Shown here in pieces: positions 1-7,863 of a stretch of 24,143 nucleotides of DNA. The notes beneath the pieces were generated by a model. That model was not told the origin of the DNA. It made no database searches and saw nothing but the letters and a program-made list of their open reading frames with translations. Location: positions 1 to 24,143 of the IMG/VR virus record IMGVR_UViG_3300042922_000347, one strand, 5' to 3'. The stretch's first letter is position 1, and every line of letters begins with the position of its first letter. Made by a program: the position numbers and the translations under genes. Origin of the DNA: a virus.

Positions 1-53
1 GAAAAATATAAACCGCCAACATTTGGGTAACATTGATAGGGAGATGGTAACAA

Positions 54-158
54 ATGAATGATGATTTAAGACCGGCGAGAGGACTATTAAATGGTTGCAT
101 GTTTAGCATTTTATTATGGTTGATTATCGGAGCAATTGCATATTGGCTATACAAATAG
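54..158 (+). CDS. Small single-pass membrane protein (34 aa)
   Basis: This is a 34-residue ORF with an ATG start and a GGGAG ribosome binding site about 10 bases upstream. The N-terminus is polar and basic (MNDDLRPARGLL) and is followed by one hydrophobic segment of about 18 residues (roughly residues 17-33) ending in YK, so it should be a single-span membrane peptide. The N-terminal DLRPARG pattern resembles small phage membrane proteins I have seen near lysis modules, but I cannot assign a function. It is convergent with the minus-strand lysis operon, and the shared hairpin just after its stop can terminate both. Confidence rests on the start signals and the clean membrane segment; no homology search was possible. 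Confidence 0.6.
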   Translation: MNDDLRPARGLLNGCMFSILLWLIIGAIAYWLYK

Positions 159-159
159 A

Positions 160-183
160 AAAGCCCCGGCAATTAAGCCGGGG
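160..183 (-). terminator. Terminator closing the late/lysis operon (possibly bidirectional)
   Basis: A perfect 7-bp GC stem (CCCCGGC / GCCGGGG) with a 6-base AATTAA loop lies at 164-183. On the minus strand it is followed by CTTTTCTATTT, a typical U-tract. It begins 7 bases after the stop of the last lysis gene (191). On the plus strand it follows the 34-aa gene, but the T-tract there is weaker (TTATGTT). Confidence 0.85.
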
Positions 184-190
184 TTATGTT

Positions 191-625
191 CTACCTATTT
201 ACAGCAAGATAGCCTATACCTGCCACAAGAAAAGCACGCTGCACTTTAAGCCATCTAATTTCCAGTTTTGTTTCTTTGCTTAATTTGTTCAACGATTCGT
301 TTGCCTTCTGCAATGAGGCTTGCGCTGTCGTTAGATTGGTCTTTGCTGCTGTCGATTCGTCTTTCAGTGCCAGCAATTGTATCTGCAATCTTGCCAAGTC
401 CTGTTGATACTCTTCCAGACTCAGCCGCGCTTGTGTCAAGTCCTGTTTTGATTGTGTCAAGTCGTTGAGCAGCTTGTTGTTGTTGATCTCCAGCTGATTG
501 AATATTATCTCTAACCTGGTCAACTCTTGCTCGTCCACCGAATAGGCCTGGGCCGAACATGTAGCAAACGACACACAGACAAACAGCAAGGACAATATAA
601 ATGATCGTTTTAGCGTTTGGTACAA
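191..625 (-). CDS. Nested spanin-like protein (candidate o- or u-spanin)
   Basis: A 144-aa ORF starts with TTG at 625, with an AAAGGGG ribosome binding site 10 bases upstream. It lies in a different frame from the overlapping 126-aa ORF (255-635) and shares 371 bp with it. It has a clear signal peptide (basic KR, hydrophobic core at about residues 9-20, SAQA-Y as a possible signal peptidase I site). Residues about 35-120 form a long Leu/Gln-rich coiled coil, followed by a short hydrophobic tail (AFLVAGIGYLAV). A Cys follows FAT near the end of the signal, but that is a poor lipobox. Position after holin and amidase, exported topology and nesting match Rz1-type spanins; the hydrophobic C-terminus also recalls unimolecular spanins. 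The role is inferred from topology and order, not from sequence homology. Confidence 0.6.
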   Translation of the reverse strand: MYQTLKRSFILSLLFVCVSFATCSAQAYSVDEQELTRLEIIFNQLEINNNKLLNDLTQSKQDLTQARLSLEEYQQDLARLQIQLLALKDESTAAKTNLTTAQASLQKANESLNKLSKETKLEIRWLKVQRAFLVAGIGYLAVNR

Positions 626-635
626 TTGGAATCAT
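255..635 (-). CDS. Rz-like inner-membrane spanin candidate
   Basis: This 126-aa ORF begins with an ATG overlapping the amidase stop (ATGA), which suggests translational coupling. Residues about 10-32 are one strong transmembrane segment (IIYIVLAVCLCVVCYMFG). The remainder is hydrophilic, Gln/Asp/Ser-rich and compatible with a periplasmic coiled coil, the N-in/C-out arrangement of an i-spanin such as lambda Rz. Almost its whole length is overlapped by the other-frame ORF at 191-625, and both ORFs look like genuine proteins. In phages of outer-membrane hosts such pairs bridge and fuse the two membranes in the last lysis step. The order holin - endolysin - this pair - terminator supports the call. 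A general structural coiled-coil protein is the alternative. Confidence 0.65.
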   Translation of the reverse strand: MIPIVPNAKTIIYIVLAVCLCVVCYMFGPGLFGGRARVDQVRDNIQSAGDQQQQAAQRLDTIKTGLDTSAAESGRVSTGLGKIADTIAGTERRIDSSKDQSNDSASLIAEGKRIVEQIKQRNKTGN

Positions 636-1309
636 CCCCTTTCACTCATCCTATTTCTTAATCCAGCATCTGACCAATCTTCGCGCGATTCTATCGGTTG
701 TGGCGGCTGCTCCTGTGGCGCTTGTATTTCGTCTGTGTGCGTATTTTCTGGCTCTTTGGTAGTTATGCCTAGGTAAGATTTAACCCCCTTCCAAATGGCG
801 ACTGCTGCGTTATATTGGAAGTTGTGATCTGCGAGTAATTGCTCTTCTTCCGGATTAGATATAAACGCCAATTCAACCAGTGCTGCCGGCGCATATGTAT
901 AGCGAATAACAAAGTAGTTAGCCATGCGAACGCCGCGGTCTTTGCGTCCTAGTTCTGCAAGGAGCTCACGTTGAATGTGTTGTGCTAGATCCATGCCGGC
1001 GGCAGATCCCGGGAAATGCCAAGTCTCTGTGCCTTCTGGTGCCGGCGTACTAAATGAATTACAGTGGATGCTAACAAACACGTCTGCACCGAAATTATTG
1101 CTCATGTTAACGATGTTTTTTAGATCGTCATTTGATGCATCTGTGCGTTCTGTGCGCGTAAGTAACACCTCATGCCCTTCTGTTCCTGCCATATTTGCAA
1201 GGAGCTCACTTACTGCAAGTGCTACATCAGACTCGTAAAGCCCCGTGGGACCAACGGCCCCTGGATCTATCGTTATACCGGCATGCCCGGGATTTATGCA
1301 AAGCTTCAC
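632..1309 (-). CDS. N-acetylmuramoyl-L-alanine amidase endolysin (Amidase_3)
   Basis: This 225-aa endolysin should cleave the amide bond between N-acetylmuramic acid and L-alanine in peptidoglycan. The Amidase_3 zinc-site residues are visible: His9 in NPGHAG, Glu26 in LYES and His82 in SIHCNS, with catalytic Glu146 in VELAFISN. The catalytic domain fills residues 1-180. The remaining 45 residues are a Pro/Glu/Gln-rich tail with no recognisable cell-wall-binding repeat. Single-domain endolysins of this kind are usual in phages of outer-membrane hosts. There is no signal peptide, so it should depend on the adjacent holin for release. The GTG start overlaps the holin stop (GTGA) and the ORF's stop overlaps the spanin-like ATG. 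Confidence 0.93.
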   Translation of the reverse strand: MKLCINPGHAGITIDPGAVGPTGLYESDVALAVSELLANMAGTEGHEVLLTRTERTDASNDDLKNIVNMSNNFGADVFVSIHCNSFSTPAPEGTETWHFPGSAAGMDLAQHIQRELLAELGRKDRGVRMANYFVIRYTYAPAALVELAFISNPEEEQLLADHNFQYNAAVAIWKGVKSYLGITTKEPENTHTDEIQAPQEQPPQPIESREDWSDAGLRNRMSERG

Positions 1310-1911
1310 GGTTGTTTCCCTTCTTCCACTTGAATTATCTCTTCTGCCTTTTGTGTTACTTGGGAAGTTAGCGGGAGCCCCGCCTTTTTCTCGTAATATT
1401 TATTGACAACAAAAGCAAATACTCTATATAACGGATTGCGCGAAGCTTTCAAATTCCTTGCTATGCTTTTCATCTCAGTCATTACAATATAAATAAGCAG
1501 TGCATATGCAATTTCATTAAACATATAAGCTTCAACAGACTTAAAAAGCTTCAGCAAGCCGCCGGCAAGCAACATCATTACAAAATAGTAACCTACTTTT
1601 GGAAAAAACTTTTTACGCATGGGCTCATCGTCAAAGACATCGTGCGTCCATGCTGCTATAAATCCGACAAAAGGCCACTTGCTATTTGGCGCATATTCTC
1701 GCCTTGCTTGATAGCATAGCGCGTTTAGTTTCGCCCATAGATCAAATAACACAACCGCGGCAATAAATAAAGATGGTTGCCAGATGTCGCTGAAGAAAAA
1801 CCCAAAAAATAAGCCAAGAACAGTTTTAATTTGCCAGTTTTCCAACAATCTATTGAAAACTTTGCACCATTCAGACACGGTATCGCATGATCTTTCGATA
1901 ATAATTAACAC
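1306..1911 (-). CDS. Phage holin (phage_holin_4 / toxin-secretion holin type)
   Basis: A 201-aa membrane protein with hydrophobic segments at about residues 29-60 (two closely spaced, LGLFFGFFF and LFIAAVVLF) and 105-145 (YYFVMMLLAGGLL and IAYALLIYIVM). It ends in a charged cytoplasmic-type tail (EEIIQVEEGKQP). Segment pattern and position directly before the amidase identify it as the holin that permeabilises the inner membrane. It is longer than the usual 130-150 residues of this family because of extra N- and C-terminal extensions. Translation probably starts at GTG 1911, nine bases after AGGAG. An ATG TGT TAA mini-frame lies one base before the GTG and is better spaced, which might lower holin expression. 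A terminator upstream separates it from the ejection genes. Confidence 0.85.
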   Translation of the reverse strand: MLIIIERSCDTVSEWCKVFNRLLENWQIKTVLGLFFGFFFSDIWQPSLFIAAVVLFDLWAKLNALCYQARREYAPNSKWPFVGFIAAWTHDVFDDEPMRKKFFPKVGYYFVMMLLAGGLLKLFKSVEAYMFNEIAYALLIYIVMTEMKSIARNLKASRNPLYRVFAFVVNKYYEKKAGLPLTSQVTQKAEEIIQVEEGKQP

Positions 1912-1936
1912 ATTTTACATCTCCTTTTAATAAATA

Positions 1937-1962
1937 AGAGGCCAGATTTCTCTAGCCCCTCT
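1937..1962 (-). terminator. Terminator between ejection genes and lysis cassette
   Basis: On the minus strand AGAGG and CCTCT arms enclose a second CTAGA/TCTGG pairing with a GAAA loop and a small bulge, followed by TTATTTATT. The reverse strand also ends in CTCTTT, so it may work in both directions. It lies between the 963-aa protein and the holin, which implies that lysis genes depend on read-through, antitermination or a local promoter. A TATAAT-like box occurs just upstream (1974-1979), with only a poor -35. Confidence 0.6.
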
Positions 1963-2016
1963 TTAAACACTGTATTATAATGGGAATAATTAACATATAA
2001 ACAAGGTGGTGATAAG

Positions 2017-2169
2017 ATGACTAGACATCCGTGGTCTTGTTTTTGGTTGTTAGTAGCTGTTTTCTTCTTTGTTCAAGGTTTTGCAATGACAAACATCGCA
2101 AGCGGCAGCAATTTAATGGTATTTTCTGCAATACTCGGATACTTTCAAATAAAAAAGATATTTAGTTAA
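2017..2169 (+). CDS. Small two-span membrane protein on the opposite strand (50 aa)
   Basis: This plus-strand ORF of 50 residues has an ATG preceded by AAGGTGGTGAT at good spacing. It has two hydrophobic stretches, about residues 8-25 (FWLLVAVFFFVQGFA) and 35-47 (VFSAILGYF), and ends in the basic KKIFS. It lies against the direction of the surrounding late genes and its 3' end overlaps the end of the 963-aa gene by 8 bases. A TATAAT box at 1976-1981 could serve it, but no good -35 is seen. Function unknown; a lysis-related accessory membrane protein is possible from its position. I am only moderately sure it is a real gene. Confidence 0.45.
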   Translation: MTRHPWSCFWLLVAVFFFVQGFAMTNIASGSNLMVFSAILGYFQIKKIFS

Positions 2170-5053
2170 TCTTTTTTTGCCGATCATATGCCTTTTTTGC
2201 TTCCTGCTGTTCTTGTGCTATCTTGCGCAACTGCTGTTGGAAGTCCATTAAAACTTGTTTTCGCTGTTCTGGTGTATACCGCTGATCTCGTTGTGCTTCG
2301 GCAATGCGTGCAGCGGTATCTCTTTTTTCTCTTTCAAGAGAACCAATTTTTTGCCGATAAAGTTCATCAACATTGAGCGGAACATTACGAACACCGCCAA
2401 AAACATCTGCAATAGAAGATGGTAGGTCATATTGCCTTCCCTTTGCATCTACTCCTCCTGTAGCCCCATTGTAGAGCTTATCAAAGGCGTATGTACCAGG
2501 TACAGGCGCTGAAGGTCCAATAGCATTAAATAGGTATTTAGCAAAGGCGTTGACTTTCTGCTCTTTTGTCATCCCGGGCTTGATAACGTCCATGCCTATT
2601 GCGTTCTGACCGGTACGGGCCAACATAACAGCATCAGAAATAGGATTTCCTAAAGAAACATCGTTGCTGAATGGTAGGATATAGGAAATATCAAGGTTGT
2701 TTTGTACCTTTTGTTCTTTTCCGTTTACGGTCCTTGTCCCTTCTCCTAGTGGGAGCAAAGTTTTGGATCGCATGTACTCAGGCAATATTTTATCCTGATC
2801 ATCGCTGTTTGTCTGGTTCTGCGGCTTAAGATACTTTGTAACCTGGGCAGGACGGTTATATAGGGCTCTGGCAGTCTCCTTAGTTGCGAAGTAAGGGAAC
2901 TTGGCAAAGGGGATTATACCGTTTTTAGATATAGTATTAATCCACTCTGGCGCTTGTCCGTAATTGAATAAGGCCCTGTCGGCTATCTTAGCAGCTTCTT
3001 TGGCTGTTTTCCCTTTGTCGCGGTGATAAGAATAGACAACAGCCCTCCAGTACTGATCCGGGGCCCCGAATGCTGACATAGCCTTATCAGCGAATTGCTT
3101 CACTGCATTTGGCTTGCCGCCTAAAATGTTCTTTAACTCCTGCTTGGTAAAGATATTGTCCATTATACCGGTTTGCATTAACTCGCGGATTTTGGGATCA
3201 TTCCACTTCTGTTTTGTGAAGATAGTCTTCATCTGCGCCATGTATTTAGGAAGCGCATACATAGGAACTTCCCCGAATACATTTGACATAGGAAGGCCGC
3301 TGTAGAAGTTTCTCATTATAGAGCTAGGGTTCGCTAATTTTGATATTTTCCACCAGCTAGTAAGCGTTTGTGCGGCTTTAAGGAGGCTGTCAGGAGCGGC
3401 GTTTGTGTTGGTTACGTTTAGGACTTGTTGGTACACGTCTCTAGGAACCCATTGACCAGCAAGAGCGCCATATCCTTTAGTTTCTGGTATTTGCAAGTAC
3501 CTGCGCCGTTCCGGTAAAGCACGAGATAACTCTGCTGCTTTTTCTGCACTGACTCCCCAGTCAGAGGCTACCTTTGATAGAAATTGATCTTCGCGCAATG
3601 TCTTTGATGCACGATTGAGCGTATCAGTCATGCGGTATTCTGCATTATTGATAACGCCCATCTTTTGAAGCGTAGCACTAGAAATGCTCTGCCGTTCAGC
3701 GAAATCTTTCATTGCAACGCGATGTTCTTGTCCAAACCCTTGGGCCCCGGCATTAGGAGTTTTAACGCTTGCCAAGTCTTTATAAGCTTTTGCGTATTCC
3801 TCTTGTGTGCCGTTCTTACGCAAATCTTCGAGGAAGTCAGCAGGGCTATCGTATTTCTCGTAGGAGCGCCTTAAATGGGATCCGTCAGGAAAATGTATTG
3901 CCGATTCATCTGCAAGCCTACTAGCGTTATAAAGCGCGTCAGATTGCTTTGTGTTTAGCTCGACAAACTTGTCACCTACCGATTGAATGGCCTTGCGTAG
4001 TCCGTTGTCAGGAATGGAGTTTAATATTTCATCCCGGTATTGATATGCAGGGAGCATTACATCTGCAACGCCATCAGCCCGGGCTTGTGTTTGGCGCACA
4101 TCAAGCAGGTAGTTCGGTATTTCTTCTCCACTGTTGCGGAAGGCATCTGCGGCAGTTTCTCTTGGAACGTTCCCGGCTTTAACTTCAGCAGCGAGCTTAT
4201 TATTTTTATGCAAGTCCAGTATGTCCGTTTGCATGTTAGGAGTTAGCTGCAATGTGCTTTGTGGCTTGTTTGCTGACTCAATATAATCAATCAATGGTTT
4301 ATCTGCTGCTGTTCCATACTGTGCTAACTCATCTTTTGCAAACTGTGTAACATCTCTTTGCGCTAGTTGATCCGTTGCTCGTCCTGCGTTAAACTCTGCA
4401 ATGTCGTCTGCAACGCGATTTTTGCCGAATATGTCCTCTAGTGTTGCAATACCTTTTTGCCCTGCTTCTGAGCCTTTTACGGCCTTTACAGCGGGGCTTA
4501 TTACATTGTCGGTTAATCCTATAGCTTTGCTTGCTTTAGCCGCACTGCCGACCATTTTGGCAGGAGTTGCAATCCACATTGGATCAAAAGCAATATCTAA
4601 TCCTAATCCTGCAACTGCTGCTGTTTTGGGATTTTCTTTTACCCAATCTTGATTAAAAGATTCTTTAAAAGATGGTTTTTCCTCCCACCCTCTTAGTGCA
4701 GCCTGCATTAATGTTTCATCTTGTGGAGAGTTACCGGATAAATTTCTTGTAACACCAGCAATAGCGCCTCTTGGTTTATCAAATACGCTAAGTGCATCAA
4801 GTGCCGCTATTACTGGTTTTGCGACTACATCAGCAACGCCAGAAACAACATCGTATAACCCTGTCCCTGATTGTTCTTGCTGCGGCTGTTGCTGTCCAAA
4901 TATTTGCCCTAATGACGGGCGCTGTTGTTCTGCTTGGATAGGTTGATAGTCGTACTGTTGCTGTGGTGGTTGAGAAAAAATCTGATCAAGAGAAGGGCGC
5001 TGGCCTTGTTGACCTGCGCCGCTGAATATTTCATCAAGTGATGGTCTGGGCAT
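2162..5053 (-). CDS. Large internal virion / DNA ejection protein (963 aa)
   Basis: The largest protein in the window. The ATG at 5053 fits an AGGTGAT ribosome binding site better than the GTG at 5062. The N-terminus carries three copies of RPSL[DG][EQ]IF at residues 3-10, 19-26 and 45-52 in a Gln/Pro-rich disordered tract. A long alpha-helical body follows. The region from about residue 570 to 760 (SWWKISKLANPSSIMRNF onward) resembles the domain found in large polyvalent phage proteins and ejection proteins. The last 60 residues are a charged Arg/Gln/Lys helix. It is third in a row of probable ejection proteins, as gp7-gp20-gp16 are in P22, and should be injected with DNA. Role is from position and general resemblance. 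Confidence 0.7.
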   Translation of the reverse strand: MPRPSLDEIFSGAGQQGQRPSLDQIFSQPPQQQYDYQPIQAEQQRPSLGQIFGQQQPQQEQSGTGLYDVVSGVADVVAKPVIAALDALSVFDKPRGAIAGVTRNLSGNSPQDETLMQAALRGWEEKPSFKESFNQDWVKENPKTAAVAGLGLDIAFDPMWIATPAKMVGSAAKASKAIGLTDNVISPAVKAVKGSEAGQKGIATLEDIFGKNRVADDIAEFNAGRATDQLAQRDVTQFAKDELAQYGTAADKPLIDYIESANKPQSTLQLTPNMQTDILDLHKNNKLAAEVKAGNVPRETAADAFRNSGEEIPNYLLDVRQTQARADGVADVMLPAYQYRDEILNSIPDNGLRKAIQSVGDKFVELNTKQSDALYNASRLADESAIHFPDGSHLRRSYEKYDSPADFLEDLRKNGTQEEYAKAYKDLASVKTPNAGAQGFGQEHRVAMKDFAERQSISSATLQKMGVINNAEYRMTDTLNRASKTLREDQFLSKVASDWGVSAEKAAELSRALPERRRYLQIPETKGYGALAGQWVPRDVYQQVLNVTNTNAAPDSLLKAAQTLTSWWKISKLANPSSIMRNFYSGLPMSNVFGEVPMYALPKYMAQMKTIFTKQKWNDPKIRELMQTGIMDNIFTKQELKNILGGKPNAVKQFADKAMSAFGAPDQYWRAVVYSYHRDKGKTAKEAAKIADRALFNYGQAPEWINTISKNGIIPFAKFPYFATKETARALYNRPAQVTKYLKPQNQTNSDDQDKILPEYMRSKTLLPLGEGTRTVNGKEQKVQNNLDISYILPFSNDVSLGNPISDAVMLARTGQNAIGMDVIKPGMTKEQKVNAFAKYLFNAIGPSAPVPGTYAFDKLYNGATGGVDAKGRQYDLPSSIADVFGGVRNVPLNVDELYRQKIGSLEREKRDTAARIAEAQRDQRYTPEQRKQVLMDFQQQLRKIAQEQQEAKKAYDRQKKIN

Positions 5054-5058
5054 GCTTA

Positions 5059-6717
5059 TCACCTGCCATATTTGTTACCTACATAGTTTCTAAGATCTTC
5101 TAACCAAGTGCCATTTTTTGCATAGTCTCGCAATGTTTCATTATTGCTGCCAAATGTAGGTGCCGATCCAACGTTAATTAGTCCATTGCTTGGCTGAATA
5201 GGCTGAGAGGCAGAAGCGTAATTAGGTGTAGATGGTTGCGGAGATCCATTAATAAATGCCTGTATTTCTTCATCGCTATATCCTGCTGCCCTAGCCTGTG
5301 CAATACGTGGGTCTATCTGTTGTTGTGAAGATTGTCCGCCAGGAAGCAGTCCGTCAATGATTGGCTGTAGCCTTTTAGCTAGTTCTGGGTTTTTAACACG
5401 CCTTGTCATTACTGGCCTACCGTTTATATCAAATTCTCCTGTAGCTTCTTGAACTGTTTCGGTGGCATCTTTATATAGAGCCAATAGGTTTGCAGATGTT
5501 AATCCATTTCCTCCACCGCCACCTGATGACGCTCTTGCAGCAGCAGCGGCGGCACGATTCTTTTCATTTTCACCAGCTTGGAACTCCTGATTAGCCCTTG
5601 TTTCTACGCTCACTTGTTTAGGGATGGAGAAATAAGGTTGCGGGCTTCCGTTTTCACCAGTGTCAATTGGATTGCCGAAATTATCAGTGCGGTAAAAGTG
5701 GATATTAGCACCGTCGTCATATTTTTGCGTATTGCTGGACAATAGCCCTTTTAATGTTGCAGGGTCCATATTGCCGGTTGCCTGTGCGTATTTGATAAAG
5801 GCTTTTTTCTGTGCGGCACTACCGTTAGCAGACAACACGTCTTGCAAAGCAGCATCGCCCTGTGATTTTTTATAGTCGCCTCTCGCCTGTTCGATTTCGC
5901 TGTTCATTTGTTGCTGTATCTGAGGCATATATTGGCGCAGCATGGTTGGGTTGATATTGCCTGATTTTATCGCTTCCTGCATGCGCGTAGCGTAGTTTTT
6001 GCGAATGTCTTTTTCTACATCTTTAATTGTGCGGTTTTTCTGCGTGATTGTTGGCTCTTGAATTTGTTGCGCAGGTTGTTGTAATGCAGTTTGTCCATTA
6101 AAAGCAGCCGGTTGTTGCAATTTTGGTCCATTACCGTACATTCCTGCCTGCTGATTATGCAATCCTTCAGCATACTTTGTAGACGCTTCTGGCGAAGAGA
6201 AAACGCCAAGATGCTGACCAGTTTGCCGGTAATTGTTCACCGCTTCATCATCTGACCATATCCGGCCGTCATTGCTTACCGTAGGAAGCAACACCTCTTT
6301 ACCGTCAATGTTAGCTCCCATAGAGCGGACTGTACTAATAGATCCATCAGAATTTTTAACAGTAGGGCGCATGGACAAATCAATGTTCCCCTGTTCAACC
6401 ATACCGGATGGATTACCTACGCTAAACAAACCTTGACCACCATAGATAGGCGGCGTTTGTCCTATTTTAGCGAAGTCGAATAGCCGTTTTGGCTGTTCAC
6501 CTCTAACGCTTTGCAACGCATGATCAAAGTTAACTTGGCTACGCATTCCGGTACCGGTGTCAACATCGGAAGGCTGAAGCAATCCAAACAGGCTCTGCGT
6601 AGATTGCAAGTCTTTTTTCTCTTGCGCCCGCTGCTGGTTTCTTTGCATTATGGCTGACGTTATTTGAGCAACAGCATCCCAAGGACCGCTTTCTTGTTGT
6701 TGATTAAACCAACGCAT
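5059..6717 (-). CDS. Internal virion / ejection protein with NIDLxxRPxVKNxDGS domain (552 aa)
   Basis: This protein is strongly Gln/Asn-rich and mostly helical. Residues about 106-190 (NIDLSMRPTVKNSDGS, then VLLPTVSNDGRIWSDDEA and the helix ending LHNQQ) match a small domain recurrent in phage internal and structural proteins, which I recognise but cannot name reliably. The rest consists of long coiled stretches and a Gly-rich linker (ASSGGGGGNG at about residues 397-406). It starts immediately after the preceding stop (TAAATG) and is followed by the 963-aa gene through a 7-base gap or overlap, so the three genes form one translational unit. By position it is the gp20-like ejection protein; no enzymatic motif was found. 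Confidence 0.65.
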   Translation of the reverse strand: MRWFNQQQESGPWDAVAQITSAIMQRNQQRAQEKKDLQSTQSLFGLLQPSDVDTGTGMRSQVNFDHALQSVRGEQPKRLFDFAKIGQTPPIYGGQGLFSVGNPSGMVEQGNIDLSMRPTVKNSDGSISTVRSMGANIDGKEVLLPTVSNDGRIWSDDEAVNNYRQTGQHLGVFSSPEASTKYAEGLHNQQAGMYGNGPKLQQPAAFNGQTALQQPAQQIQEPTITQKNRTIKDVEKDIRKNYATRMQEAIKSGNINPTMLRQYMPQIQQQMNSEIEQARGDYKKSQGDAALQDVLSANGSAAQKKAFIKYAQATGNMDPATLKGLLSSNTQKYDDGANIHFYRTDNFGNPIDTGENGSPQPYFSIPKQVSVETRANQEFQAGENEKNRAAAAAARASSGGGGGNGLTSANLLALYKDATETVQEATGEFDINGRPVMTRRVKNPELAKRLQPIIDGLLPGGQSSQQQIDPRIAQARAAGYSDEEIQAFINGSPQPSTPNYASASQPIQPSNGLINVGSAPTFGSNNETLRDYAKNGTWLEDLRNYVGNKYGR

Positions 6718-7863
6718 TTAATCACGCCCCTTTACGGCAAACCCGTCAGCAAAGTAAACATTAGCGCCTGTACATTTGAAGTCATATACCAGTTCTTTAG
6801 GCTGTCCACCTTGAACAGAGATAACTTCTTCTGTTTTGTCTATGCCAACAAGCTTTTTACCTTGCAATTGATGCGGCAATAAATACCCTTCAGTGGTCAT
6901 AAAAGGTTGTGTAGAAGTTGGCCTAATTTGCGCTGTTTTTGTCTTTATGAGCATATAGTCGTTAGGGGATATAAAAGGCTCTTGTAGCTCAATTACGGAC
7001 TCTACAGAGCCATTAAGCGAATACACTTTATCGCCTATTTTAATGTCTTCTATGTTTTTGTATCCGTCAGGTGTGGCTATTTTAGTTCCAGCAACAAAAC
7101 ACATTATCGCTGCTGATCCAATACTACCAAGTGCGCTCCAGGCTCCAGAATTGCCACCGCCACTTTGTGTTGTGGTTGATCCGCCAGTTCCCATACGCCC
7201 GTTATAGAGAGTATTGAATAGGTTTTGTCCTGCTCCAAGGCTATTATTTGCATAGTTGAATAGTTGATTAGGAGTATAATAGCTGTTTTGCTGTGCTTGT
7301 GCAGACGTGTTAAGTTGATTTGCTGCGTTATTGGCTGTATTGCCAAGGATGTTGGCGTAGTTGTTCATATCAGTTGAATAGCTAGCGTTAAGCGAATCTG
7401 CTGCTTTTTTACCAATGCTATCAAATGCCGTATCTTGCGATGAACTATTTATAATTCCGCGGCTTGCAAGGTTGTTTATTGCGTTGCCAAACGTGCCGGT
7501 AAGGTCATTTGTCAATGTCGCTTTTCTTGCATCGCTATAAGCTGTCGGCAGGTTTCCGCTCAACAAGTTTCCGTAGCCACTGTTTACGCCGTTCATTGTG
7601 TCCGTATAGCCGCCAAACGCCTTGTTCCAATCAAGATTGATTACTTTCCCTAGCGCAGAATTGGCTTGGTTCTGGTAATTTGTTGCGTTGTTAAGTCCGG
7701 TTGTACCGTAGTTAAACAAGCCGGTCTGCAATGCAGCCTCTTGCGCTGTTTGTGCAGGTATATTTCGAGTAGTTGTCTGTGTCTGTCCACCGCCTTTAAA
7801 CCGTACATGACGCATGCTAGGCAATCCGGAGCAATCAGACCATGTTTGTTTTCCTTGCATCAT
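6718..7863 (-). CDS. Virion protein with C-terminal degenerate Hint domain
   Basis: Residues 1-250 are an Asn/Gln/Ser/Gly-rich helical region typical of small ejection or tail-associated proteins. A Hint (Hedgehog/intein) module starts at Cys255 (CFVAGTKIATPDGYKNIEDI, block A) and runs to the C-terminus. Block B reads TSTQPF, where active inteins have TxxHPF. Block F-like sequence is VYDFKCTGANVYFADGF, and the end is VKGRD instead of a terminal His-Asn. The key His and Asn of splicing are therefore absent, so self-splicing is unlikely; Cys255 could still make a thioester. SD AAGGAGG serves either of two adjacent ATGs (7863, 7860) and overlaps the preceding gene's stop. By position it is the gp7-like member of the ejection set. 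Confidence 0.7.
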   Translation of the reverse strand: MMQGKQTWSDCSGLPSMRHVRFKGGGQTQTTTRNIPAQTAQEAALQTGLFNYGTTGLNNATNYQNQANSALGKVINLDWNKAFGGYTDTMNGVNSGYGNLLSGNLPTAYSDARKATLTNDLTGTFGNAINNLASRGIINSSSQDTAFDSIGKKAADSLNASYSTDMNNYANILGNTANNAANQLNTSAQAQQNSYYTPNQLFNYANNSLGAGQNLFNTLYNGRMGTGGSTTTQSGGGNSGAWSALGSIGSAAIMCFVAGTKIATPDGYKNIEDIKIGDKVYSLNGSVESVIELQEPFISPNDYMLIKTKTAQIRPTSTQPFMTTEGYLLPHQLQGKKLVGIDKTEEVISVQGGQPKELVYDFKCTGANVYFADGFAVKGRD

